Source: an uncultured bacterium (lineage in GTDB: Bacteria; Verrucomicrobiota; Kiritimatiellia; RFP12; UBA1067). Taken from it: 8,716 bases of DNA. Both the position numbers and the translations under genes were made by a program. The notes under the pieces are model-generated. The model was not told where the DNA came from. It ran no database searches and worked only from the letters and a program-made list of their open reading frames with translations. How positions within the stretch are numbered: the stretch's first letter is position 1; each line of letters starts with the position of its first letter. Where the stretch lies: assembly GCA_902779075.1 (NCBI GenBank), contig CACZAK010000185.1:1-8716 (forward strand), read 5' to 3'. Of the stretch, positions 1 to 6,175 are shown piece by piece.

Positions 1-657
1 GCCGTATTTTTGCGAAAGGATGTCGAGCGTGACATCGTCGCAATAGTTGTCCACGAGGACGATGTTCTTCTTCGCCTTGCGGACCAGCTTCCTCGCAAAT
101 GAATATGCGTCGTAATGCTTGCCGTCGAAAAACACCTTCTGCGGCGGGAAATCGCCCCCGTCCATCGCCTTGAAAATCGTGTCAAACCGTTCCTCGTTGC
201 GCTGCTGGTCGGTTATTTGCCTTCGCTCGACAGTTTCAACCCTTGCAATAATAGGAGCGATGGATGCGAGTGCTTTGCGCATGGCAACGAATGCAGTTGT
301 TATACGAATGCTCGCCTGAATGGCCACGTCGCTTTTCAGCACGCTTGCCAGCATGATTATTCCATGTTCCGTGAAGGCGGACATGGGAACTGAAGAGTGC
401 TTCATCGTTCGGAACCGGTCGCAATTTGCGACCAGTTCGCTCATTTCGTCAACCGAAAGAGCGAAGCGAAATGTTGGAGGAAACCTATCAATATTGCGTT
501 TCACCTGCTCATTCAAGCGCTTTGTCGTGACACCATAGATGTCCGCCAAATCTCTGTCAAACATCACCTGCACACCGCGAATCGTCATAATGCGCGACCT
601 TATGGAATCGTCATCCAGTGGCGCCATGACGGCATGTATGGTCTCTTGCTGTTGCAT
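1..657 (-). CDS. ORF6N-domain protein, 3' end outside window
   Basis: The frame is open from an ATG at 657 to the left edge (219 codons visible, no stop), so the C-terminus is missing. The start is supported by GGAAG seven bases upstream. Residues about 19-105 read as an ORF6N (KilA-N-like, phage-type DNA-binding) domain: the conserved start 'IRGVQVMFDRDLADIYGV', then 'TKRLNEQVKRN', 'RFPPTFRFAL' and 'AFTEHGIIMLASVL'. A charged, probably coiled-coil linker covers about 135-165. From about 175 a second module begins (FFDGKHYDAYSFARKLVRKA, then IVLVDNYCDD). It matches the C-terminal extension common in ORF6N proteins of Bacteroides-type genomes, which I think is phospholipase-D-like, but its catalytic part lies beyond the edge. 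ORF6N proteins occur in prophages and mobile islands; their role is poorly known, with antirepressor or defence functions proposed. Codons are more AT-rich than in the glycosidase genes, suggesting transfer. Confidence 0.85.
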   Translation of the reverse strand, partial: MQQQETIHAVMAPLDDDSIRSRIMTIRGVQVMFDRDLADIYGVTTKRLNEQVKRNIDRFPPTFRFALSVDEMSELVANCDRFRTMKHSSVPMSAFTEHGIIMLASVLKSDVAIQASIRITTAFVAMRKALASIAPIIARVETVERRQITDQQRNEERFDTIFKAMDGGDFPPQKVFFDGKHYDAYSFARKLVRKAKKNIVLVDNYCDDVTLDILSQKYG

Positions 658-679
658 TTTCGTGCTTCCGTTGCATACG

Positions 680-692
680 ACGTTGGAAACGT
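680..692. promoter_or_regulatory. 13-bp palindrome upstream of the ORF6N gene
   Basis: ACGTT-GGA-AACGT is a perfect 5-bp inverted repeat with a 3-bp centre, 23 bases before the ORF6N start codon. Because the downstream gene encodes a DNA-binding protein, an autoregulatory operator is possible. This is inference from position and symmetry only. Confidence 0.25.
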
Positions 693-711
693 GTGGTTGT
701 ATTTCCGCAGT

Positions 712-738
712 GGCGTCGTTCAGCTGTTCGCTAAAATT
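712..738 (-). repeat. Boundary repeat, copy 1
   Basis: On the plus strand this reads GGCGTCGTTCAGC then TGTTCGCTAAAATT. It matches 1208-1233 at all but two aligned positions plus one single-base gap. On the minus strand it lies 55 bases 5' of the ORF6N start, after the truncated PIN gene. Weaker similarity continues for about 15-20 bases on the AT-rich side (AAACC, A-rich stretch). The core contains GTTC-N4-GTTC as a direct repeat and an imperfect TTCAGC/GCTAAA inversion. It could be a recombination boundary or a shared control site. Confidence 0.7.
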
Positions 739-800
739 CTATTTGGTTAAGGTTTAGTTGACGTCTTATGGTCTCCTTGATGGTTTCAAGATTTGCAAGA

Positions 801-812
801 GTTTGTAAACTA
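801..812. repeat. Short palindrome at the PIN truncation point
   Basis: From 800 the plus strand reads AGTTTGTAAACT, with arms AGTTT/AAACT around GT. On the minus strand the overlapping TTGTA-GTT-TACAA also pairs. It coincides with the premature stop of the PIN gene. It may mark a junction, or be a weak operator or hairpin. Confidence 0.4.
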
Positions 813-875
813 CAAAAAGTTCTTGAACGGGTTGTCGATTGAATAGATCAGGACGTTGGTGTCGAGAAATGTCAT
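810..875 (-). pseudogene. Truncated PIN-domain (VapC-type) toxin
   Basis: The ATG at 875-873 overlaps the antitoxin stop by four bases (ATGA), the usual arrangement of a toxin gene translated from its antitoxin partner. The peptide opens with TFLDTNVLIYSIDNPF, the canonical first strand and metal-binding Asp of a PIN RNase domain. A TAG at 812-810 then ends it after 21 residues, whereas PIN toxins usually have about 120-150. The remaining acidic residues of the active site are absent, and no recognisable PIN sequence follows in another frame before the repeat at 712-738. The toxin is therefore almost certainly inactive. The break sits at a short palindrome (801-812), so loss by deletion or insertion next to it is likely. 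Confidence 0.75.
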
Positions 876-1111
876 CGAACATCCTCTGCGTAGGCATCCG
901 CCCGATTGAACACATACGGCACGTCACGCCGTGCGCTGGTTTCCGTCACAAGAGCGTCGAATTCGGATATGGCCTTTGCGGTCTCGCGCCGACGTGTTAG
1001 TTCGGCGGCAAGACTATCCAAAAAAAGTTTCTCAAGACTCGTGCCGTCAAGCCTCGCATAACCCTGCGCCTCCTGCGCCATGGCAGGAGGGAGATCGATC
1101 ATTATGCTCAT
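872..1111 (-). CDS. Small antitoxin-like protein (partner of a PIN toxin)
   Basis: This encodes 79 residues. I chose the ATG at 1111 because AGAG lies seven bases upstream; a TTG two codons further out and an ATG three codons in are alternatives. The N-terminus (MSIMIDLPPAMAQEA) has the short beta-strand plus helix layout of ribbon-helix-helix-like antitoxins. A helix follows (TSLEKLFLDSLAAELTRRR), then a charged, probably flexible C-terminal tail (about 48-79) that would wrap the toxin. Its stop overlaps the start of a PIN-type toxin gene, which identifies it as a VapB-type antitoxin by context. Such proteins normally neutralise the toxin and repress their own operon. Here the toxin is cut to 21 codons, so the antitoxin is orphaned. 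It could still act on related toxins elsewhere or as a repressor. The exact antitoxin family is uncertain. Confidence 0.7.
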   Translation of the reverse strand: MSIMIDLPPAMAQEAQGYARLDGTSLEKLFLDSLAAELTRRRETAKAISEFDALVTETSARRDVPYVFNRADAYAEDVR

Positions 1112-1193
1112 TTTCAATCTCTACTTTCTTTCATCGTTGGCCAATCCCCGCAAGACATCTATCTCGCGGATTTTTGCGTATTATGCCAAAACC

Positions 1194-1211
1194 CGCCGAC
1201 TCGATGCGGCG
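1194..1211 (-). other. Hairpin next to repeat copy 2
   Basis: CGCCG and CGGCG (1194-1198 and 1207-1211) pair across an 8-base loop. On the minus strand the stem is followed by GGGTTTT, so it could act as a weak terminator or attenuator ahead of the antitoxin gene. It overlaps the inner end of the repeat at 1208-1233. Copy 1 lacks the hairpin. Confidence 0.35.
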
Positions 1212-1233
1212 TTGTTCAGCAGTTCGCTAAATT
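1208..1233 (-). repeat. Boundary repeat, copy 2
   Basis: The plus strand reads GGCGTTGTTCAGC then AGTTCGCTAAATT, nearly identical to 712-738. It lies 97 bases 5' of the antitoxin start and just after an orphan promoter/Shine-Dalgarno pair (1267-1298). Together the two copies delimit a unit of about 496 bp carrying the toxin-antitoxin pair. Confidence 0.7.
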
Positions 1234-1266
1234 GTCTTTTTTATGGTTTTAAATCGATTCCTTGTT

Positions 1267-1301
1267 TCTCCTTTGGTTCGAGGAACGGGGATAGTATAGC
1301 A
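1267..1301 (-). promoter_or_regulatory. Extended -10 promoter followed by a Shine-Dalgarno site without a start codon
   Basis: On the minus strand TGC-TATACT (-10 hexamer 1298-1293) is an extended -10 element, so transcription would begin near 1286. AAAGGAGA follows at 1274-1267, the same arrangement as in the GH110 leader. No ATG, GTG or TTG lies at a usable distance after it; the sequence runs AAACAAGGAATCGATTT and then into repeat copy 2. It may now drive the antitoxin gene through a leader of about 175 bases, or be the stump of a displaced gene. Confidence 0.5.
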
Positions 1302-1380
1302 TTTTTAGGGGGGAGAGGGTAGGGGGTAGTGGTTTGTGTGCGGGTGGACGCGTCTCCGTTCATATTACAAGTAAACGGCA

Positions 1381-3684
1381 CTATTTGATAACGACATTCT
1401 CGCTGTAGTCGATTACGAAAGGCTCTTTGCCGCGCGCGGGGAAGGCGTCGTTGTATATCACCTCGTTGCTGCGCCAGACGAGGTTCGACACGGAGCAAGC
1501 GCGCAGAAGCGGAATCCGCGGCGTCTCGAAACGGTTGCGCTCGATGACGATGTTGCGGTGGTAGCGCTCCTTCTGCGACTTGATGTCCTTAAGGTTCGGT
1601 CTGATCTGGATGATGCCCTCGCCGTGCAGGAACGCGCAGTTGCGGAAGACGTTGTTCCGGATCGTCACGTCGCGGCACGCGCCACTTTCGTACCATCCGC
1701 TCGCATCGCCCTCGAGCTGGATCACCTGCGACGCCCCCCGGTCGAAAAGGTTCCCCTCGATGACCGTCTTACCCGGCGTCGTGAGCAGTACCGCCCGCGC
1801 GCATATCATGCGCGCGATGTTGTTGCGGAACACGACCGACGGCTGCCAGTCGGCGTTCTCCACCGCGTCGCCACGTCCATAACACGACGGGACCGGATCC
1901 GCCAGGCGAATCGTGACATGCCGGGGATCGGTGATCCTCGCTTCCTTTACGACGGTCTCCACGCCGTTCTCCAGCGTCGCCGCCTTGATGAAGCGCAGGC
2001 GTTCGCCGGGCAGAAACACCTCAAAGCCAGTCGACTGCTTGTGCATGTAGCGGCAGACGAGCGTATCGGGCTTCGGCACGCTCTCGATCATGAGGCTCGT
2101 GGAATGGATATTGATGGCGTCGTCAACCGTCGCCTCGAAGAAGCAGTTCTCCATGAGGACGTTTCCCTTGCAGTTCGAGAAGTGCGTGGCGTCCGCCTGG
2201 AGCGCGGTCGCGTAGCCCGCCCCCTCGCGGGCGAACGCGCCGGCCGTGCGGTCGGACGCCTTGCCGCTCCCGCGGATCGTCACGTTCTCGCATCGCTGCG
2301 CGACGAGCCCCATGCCATCGCCTCCGTGCCAGGTGCAGTCCTCCATGAGCGTGTCGTGCGCGCGACAGAACGAAATGCCCGGACTCGGTCGGTAGGGGCT
2401 GCGTATGAGCGCAATGTCGCCCAGTCGCAGCGGACGCGTCATTCGCCACTTCCTCCTGCCCATCTCGACGCGGATCGTTCCGTCGCCGAGATCCGCCGCA
2501 CTCCCCATGCTATTGATTCCCATGATGGGATCCAGCGTCTCGCCGGCAAACGCCTCAATGAGCGGAACGTGGCTCCTCCATCCTTCGCCGACGGCGATCA
2601 ACCGTCCCTTCTCGACGGCCAGAGGAAAGCGCACCGGATCCTGCTTCAGGACAGCGCCCTTCCCGTCGAATGACACCACCTTCGCCTCCGAGAACGGCGG
2701 ACGCGCCCACTCGAACGCGATTCCCTTCAGCGTCACGCGCCGCGTGTCCATGAGCGTCATTCCGATTCCGTTCCCGTGGAAAACGAACACCGCGCCGTCG
2801 CCACGCATCGTCATGTCCGAAACGTTCCGTATCGGCAGGAACACGCTGTGCGGCTGCGGGTTGTCGTGGTTCGAGATGTAGTAGTACAGCTTCGTCGGCG
2901 AGCGGAAATGGTACTCGCCTTTCGCAAAGCGCACCGTCGTGCCGCTCTTCACCGCCGCCAGAATCTCCGCCGTGCGGTCCTCGTCGCCGCGTGGCTCAAA
3001 CGCCAGGTCGGTCGCCCCGGGACCGCCATCACGCACGAAACACACGTTGTCGATCACCACGCACTTGTCGCACGCCTCTGGCTCCGTACCAACAGGCTGC
3101 GGCAGGAGAAACTGAAGCGAATAGACGCCCGCTTCAACGATATCCACCACCTCGTTGTATCGCGTGTAGGTCGCCTTCGTGACTGGCGAGAAGGCACTCT
3201 CGTAGAGTGCTTTGCCCGTGGCTCCGGCACCGTGGAGAACGCGCACGCGGCAGGACGCGCGAACCCAGTATTTGTCGTCGCGATGTCCCCTTCCCGCATA
3301 GTCGAACGACAGACGGTACTTTCCCGGCTCATCCACCTTGAAGGACTGCAAAGCATACGAATCGGTGGAGTCGAGCCAGACCTTGTCGCGATTGTTGAAA
3401 CTCTGGACGACAAGCGCCTTTCCGCCCAACGCACCGTCCACCCACGAATTACCACCCGCCACGCAGACGGACACCCTTCCCTGTTTGTTCGCCTTCCCCT
3501 TCGTAACGTTTCGCGTCCATGGTGAAAACTCGCCCGATTCGAACGTGCCGTTGACGATCAGGTTCGTCCCGGAGAGACACGACGACCTCTTCGGCTCCGA
3601 CCTCGACGGCTCCGCTTGAACAGGTGCAAACGCCAGCGCCACGCAGCACGCGGCCACCACCGCATTGAGAAACATGTTTTTCAT
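1381..3684 (-). CDS. Secreted GH110-type alpha-1,3-galactosidase with N-terminal beta-sandwich
   Basis: This encodes 767 residues. The start at 3684 has AAAGGA eight bases upstream. Residues 1-24 form a signal peptide ending in VQA. Residues about 40-218 resemble a CBM/DUF642-like beta-sandwich (NLIVNGTFESGEFSPW, and VVIDNVCF at the end). From about 225 a right-handed parallel beta-helix begins, with GH110 hallmarks: YYISNHD (268-274), GDGMGLVAQ (455-463), DATHFSNCKG (498-507) and DDAINIH (521-527). From memory, the characterised family member PdGH110B uses three aspartates, two adjacent and one 23 residues earlier. D498, D521 and D522 have exactly that spacing. GH110 enzymes are inverting and release terminal alpha-1,3-galactose from blood-group-B or linear alpha-Gal glycans. 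Typical members have about 600 residues; the extra length is the N-terminal domain, probably for glycan binding. It is monocistronic, exported, with its own promoter. A different beta-helix glycosidase is less likely. Confidence 0.82.
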   Translation of the reverse strand: MKNMFLNAVVAACCVALAFAPVQAEPSRSEPKRSSCLSGTNLIVNGTFESGEFSPWTRNVTKGKANKQGRVSVCVAGGNSWVDGALGGKALVVQSFNNRDKVWLDSTDSYALQSFKVDEPGKYRLSFDYAGRGHRDDKYWVRASCRVRVLHGAGATGKALYESAFSPVTKATYTRYNEVVDIVEAGVYSLQFLLPQPVGTEPEACDKCVVIDNVCFVRDGGPGATDLAFEPRGDEDRTAEILAAVKSGTTVRFAKGEYHFRSPTKLYYYISNHDNPQPHSVFLPIRNVSDMTMRGDGAVFVFHGNGIGMTLMDTRRVTLKGIAFEWARPPFSEAKVVSFDGKGAVLKQDPVRFPLAVEKGRLIAVGEGWRSHVPLIEAFAGETLDPIMGINSMGSAADLGDGTIRVEMGRRKWRMTRPLRLGDIALIRSPYRPSPGISFCRAHDTLMEDCTWHGGDGMGLVAQRCENVTIRGSGKASDRTAGAFAREGAGYATALQADATHFSNCKGNVLMENCFFEATVDDAINIHSTSLMIESVPKPDTLVCRYMHKQSTGFEVFLPGERLRFIKAATLENGVETVVKEARITDPRHVTIRLADPVPSCYGRGDAVENADWQPSVVFRNNIARMICARAVLLTTPGKTVIEGNLFDRGASQVIQLEGDASGWYESGACRDVTIRNNVFRNCAFLHGEGIIQIRPNLKDIKSQKERYHRNIVIERNRFETPRIPLLRACSVSNLVWRSNEVIYNDAFPARGKEPFVIDYSENVVIK

Positions 3685-3717
3685 CTTCGCTATCCTTTCC
3701 CAATTCTTAGGGCGGAT

Positions 3718-3746
3718 ATTCTAACAAACGCAGCCCCCCGTGGCAA
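3718..3746 (-). promoter_or_regulatory. Sigma70-like promoter of the GH110 gene
   Basis: On the minus strand the -35 is TTGCCA (3746-3741), the spacer is 17 bases, and the -10 is TAGAAT (3723-3718) preceded by TGT, an extended -10. Transcription would start near 3711, giving a leader of about 27 bases that includes AAAGGA at 3698-3693. The -35 lies inside the palindrome at 3736-3751. Confidence 0.7.
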
Positions 3747-3751
3747 CGGGG
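3736..3751. promoter_or_regulatory. Palindrome over the GH110 -35 box (possible operator)
   Basis: CCCCGT-GGCA-ACGGGG has perfect 6-bp arms around 4 bases and covers the -35 hexamer. A protein bound here would block RNA polymerase. The inner 12 bases recur exactly at 3967-3978, near the recQ promoter. The role as an operator is inferred. Confidence 0.4.
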
Positions 3752-3822
3752 TGCATCTACATAATTCCCGCAGTATCTACCGTTGGATGGAAACAAATGT
3801 TTAAAAACAACTTACCTTTGGC

Positions 3823-3844
3823 GCGCGGGCTAACTCGCCCGCGC
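3823..3844. repeat. GC-rich hairpin (REP-like) in the divergent region
   Basis: GCGCGGGC and GCCCGCGC (3823-3830 and 3837-3844) pair perfectly around TAACTC. Two further G-C pairs lie beyond one mismatch. Neither side carries a run of T, so it is not a standard terminator. Placed between two diverging genes, it is not needed as one. A repetitive extragenic palindrome or topological element is possible. Confidence 0.5.
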
Positions 3845-3966
3845 CCATTTGCCGATCCTCAAACTATCACGATTCTGAATGTTCAAGGTGCGTCCGCAGG
3901 ACAATGTTGTTCTTGAAAGTTGTCATGGTTGTTTTCAAATACGTATGGGTGAAAAACTTAGATGCG

Positions 3967-3978
3967 CCCGTGGCAACG
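3967..3978. repeat. Second copy of CCCGTGGCAACG
   Basis: The 12 bases are identical to 3737-3748 in the GH110 promoter, in the same orientation, 230 bases away. This copy ends 30 bases before the recQ -10. Its outer palindromic bases are only partly kept (CGT-GGCA-ACG). Confidence 0.45.
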
Positions 3979-4005
3979 AGACTTTCTTTTCGGCAAATGA
4001 AAATG

Positions 4006-4014
4006 TGGTATAAT
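4006..4014 (+). promoter_or_regulatory. Extended -10 promoter of recQ
   Basis: TGG-TATAAT is a consensus extended -10 (hexamer 4009-4014). No good -35 is seen at 16-18 bases; only CTTTTC-like sequence lies there. Transcription would begin near 4021, about seven bases before the recQ ATG, so the mRNA would be nearly leaderless. Confidence 0.7.
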
Positions 4015-4027
4015 TACCCGCACCGAC

Positions 4028-6175
4028 ATGACAGAGGAAATATCAGAACAGCAAATCACGGCGGCGCTGAAGCGCCACTTCGGCTATGACGCCTTCCGAG
4101 ACGGGCAGTACCAGCCCATCGAAGAGGTCGTCAACGGACGCGACGCCGTCGTCGTCATGCCGACCGGCTCCGGCAAGTCCCTCTGCTACCAGCTCGCCGC
4201 CCTTCTCCTCCCGGGCACGACGCTCGTCGTCTCGCCGCTCATCGCCTTGATGAAGGATCAGGTCTCCGCCCTCGAAAAGCGCCAGATCCCCGCCACCTTC
4301 CTCAATTCGTCCGTACCTCCCGACGAAATGGACTTCCGTCTCGCGGCGATGGCGAACGGCGACTACAAGCTCGTGTACATCGCCCCCGAACGGTTCAGGA
4401 ACGCGGCCTTTCTCCAGACGGTCGCCCGCACGGAACTAGCCCTTCTCACAATCGACGAGGCGCACTGCATCAGCCAATGGGGACACGACTTCCGCCCCGA
4501 CTACCTCAACATCCGGGACGCGCTCGACGGTTTCCCCGACATTCCCATCCTCGCCGTCACGGCCACCGCCACCCCCGATGTCCGCGCCGACATCATCCGC
4601 CAGCTGCGCCTCGGCGAAGCCCCGCGCGAGAAGCCCTACGTGCAGGTACAGGGATTCAGCCGCGACAACCTCTACCTTTCCGTCCACGAGACGCGAAGCC
4701 ATGACGCGAAATACCGCCACGTCACGGATCTCATCCGCAAACACCGCACCGGCATCGTCTACGTCGCCACGCGCAAACACGCCGAGAGCGTGTTCGCCCG
4801 CCTTTCCGACGAAGGCCGCCGGCTCGGCGAATCGACGATCCTTCTCTACCACGGAGGCCTCTCCGACGCCGAGCGCACGCGCGTCTACAACGCCTTCGTG
4901 GACGCCAAGTACCCGGTTGTCGTCGCCACCAATGCGTTCGGCATGGGCGTTGACCGCGCCGACATCCGCTTCGTAGCCCATTGGGACATCCCCGGTTCGA
5001 TTGAAGCCTACTACCAGGAGGTCGGACGCGCCGGACGCGACGGGCTCCCTTCCTTCTGCGAGCTGCTGTTCTCCTACGCGGACGTGCGCACGCAGCGGTT
5101 TTTCATCGACGGCGCCAATCCATCCTGGGACATCGCCAGCGGCGTGCTCGCGGCAGTCCGCCGGTCCGCCAAGGGACGGCCAGTCGCCATCGACGCCGAC
5201 TCGCTGGCCGATCAGCTCGGCACGAACGGCATCGCCATCGAGACCGCGCTCAACGTGCTCGCGCAGCATAAGGCCGTCACAATCCTCCCTCGAACGCGAT
5301 TCCGCGATCCGCCGCTCGTGTCGCCGAACCCAGACGCGGATGACAGTGCGCTCCGCAAGGTGTTTGAGGCCCGCCGCGAGAAGGAACGGCGCGACCGCCA
5401 GCGTCTCCAGGACATGATCAACTTCTGCGACACGCCCGGCTGTCGCCACAAATACATCCTCTCCTATTTCGGCGAGCAGGCACGCGCAGACGTCTGCGGC
5501 GGTTGCGACAGGTGCGGCCTGCGCACGGCACCCGAACCGCTCACGGATGCCCAGTGGATCATCGTCCAGAAGGTCCTCTCCTGCGTCGGGCGGATGAAGG
5601 GAGAACATGCCGTCAGCCATGGCGTCAACGTTCTGACCGGCATCAAGAGCGCATACGTCGGGCAACACGGACTCGACGCCCTCTCGACTTGGGACATACT
5701 CCACGGATTCAAGCCCGATCTCCTGATCATATTGATTGAGACGCTGATCCGTTCAGGCTGCATCCGTCCTGTCGCCGACGGCGACGACCGCGTGGCGCTC
5801 ACGGCCAAGGGACTTCGCGTCGCACGACGCGAGGAACCAGACTTCACGATCCGCTGGCCGACAGAGGCAGTCAAGGCGCGTCCGGTTCATACCGCAAGCA
5901 GGGCACCCGCCTCGCGTTCCTACGACGATTTTGGCGGTCACCTGTCCCCGGCTGCGCGCATCCGCGCCAACGCCCTCCGGCGCTGGCGCAAAGAAGAGGC
6001 GGACGACCTGGGCATCGCCGCGTTCCGAATCATGAGCAACAAGACGCTCTTCCGCATCGCCGAGGAGAACCCGCGAACACTCTCCTACCTCAGCCACATC
6101 GTCTACAACCAGACGCTCAACACCTACGGGGAGGACATCCTCGACGTCCTCTCCTCGTTGTCCGACAGAAAATAG
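4028..6175 (+). CDS. recQ: ATP-dependent DNA helicase RecQ
   Basis: This 715-residue protein is a 3'-5' superfamily-2 helicase that unwinds forked DNA for recombination repair and replication restart. Motifs appear in order: QxxxI region at 27-32, Walker A MPTGSGKS (44-51), DEAHCISQWGHDFR (143-156), AVTATAT (176-182), YHGGLSDAER (274-283), and ATNAFGMGVD...QEVGRAGRDG (300-339). Zinc ligands C472, C490, C493 and C496 (CGGCDRC) are followed by an RQC winged helix (about 505-600) and an HRDC-like domain (about 638-712). E. coli RecQ has about 610 residues. Much of the extra length lies between the helicase core and zinc site (about 350-460), which includes a small winged-helix-like stretch (ADSLADQLGTNGIAIETAL). 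The ATG at 4028 fits the family N-terminus, although no Shine-Dalgarno site precedes it. The gene diverges from the GH110 gene and converges with the EEP operon. Confidence 0.95.
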   Translation: MTEEISEQQITAALKRHFGYDAFRDGQYQPIEEVVNGRDAVVVMPTGSGKSLCYQLAALLLPGTTLVVSPLIALMKDQVSALEKRQIPATFLNSSVPPDEMDFRLAAMANGDYKLVYIAPERFRNAAFLQTVARTELALLTIDEAHCISQWGHDFRPDYLNIRDALDGFPDIPILAVTATATPDVRADIIRQLRLGEAPREKPYVQVQGFSRDNLYLSVHETRSHDAKYRHVTDLIRKHRTGIVYVATRKHAESVFARLSDEGRRLGESTILLYHGGLSDAERTRVYNAFVDAKYPVVVATNAFGMGVDRADIRFVAHWDIPGSIEAYYQEVGRAGRDGLPSFCELLFSYADVRTQRFFIDGANPSWDIASGVLAAVRRSAKGRPVAIDADSLADQLGTNGIAIETALNVLAQHKAVTILPRTRFRDPPLVSPNPDADDSALRKVFEARREKERRDRQRLQDMINFCDTPGCRHKYILSYFGEQARADVCGGCDRCGLRTAPEPLTDAQWIIVQKVLSCVGRMKGEHAVSHGVNVLTGIKSAYVGQHGLDALSTWDILHGFKPDLLIILIETLIRSGCIRPVADGDDRVALTAKGLRVARREEPDFTIRWPTEAVKARPVHTASRAPASRSYDDFGGHLSPAARIRANALRRWRKEEADDLGIAAFRIMSNKTLFRIAEENPRTLSYLSHIVYNQTLNTYGEDILDVLSSLSDRK

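Larger units (their letters stand above)
3685..4027. other. Divergent regulatory region between the GH110 gene and recQ
   Basis: This stretch of 343 bases holds no convincing gene. It contains the GH110 promoter (minus strand), the recQ promoter (plus strand), a 12-bp sequence repeated beside each, and a GC-rich hairpin in the middle. The rest is AT-rich, including AAACA-AA-TGTTT at 3791-3802. A 61-codon frame starting at 3904 runs through the recQ promoter into recQ and is not credible. Confidence 0.8.

Noticed and set aside
115..757. Several plus-strand frames at the left end
   Set aside because: They are antisense to the ORF6N gene or cross the repeat. Their proteins show no family resemblance.
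712..1233. Boundary repeats as classical integron attC sites
   Set aside because: The canonical core boxes and long inverted arms are missing and no integrase is in the window, so only a general recombination-site or regulatory hypothesis is kept.
1278..1288. GTTCGAGGAAC as a LexA box
   Set aside because: The spacing is three bases instead of the four expected for TGTTC-N4-GAACA-type boxes, and the outer bases do not match.
1558..2673. Long open frame (371 codons) on the plus strand
   Set aside because: It is antisense to the GH110 gene. Its protein is arginine/histidine-rich with no recognisable domain, an artefact of GC-rich codon use.
3904..4089. 61-codon plus-strand frame with AGGA before its ATG
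   Set aside because: It runs through the recQ promoter and into recQ in another frame, and the protein has no recognisable features.
4436..5704. 422-codon open frame on the minus strand
   Set aside because: It lies entirely antisense to recQ, whose motifs are complete. The composition is low-complexity Val/Ala/Asp and no domain is visible.
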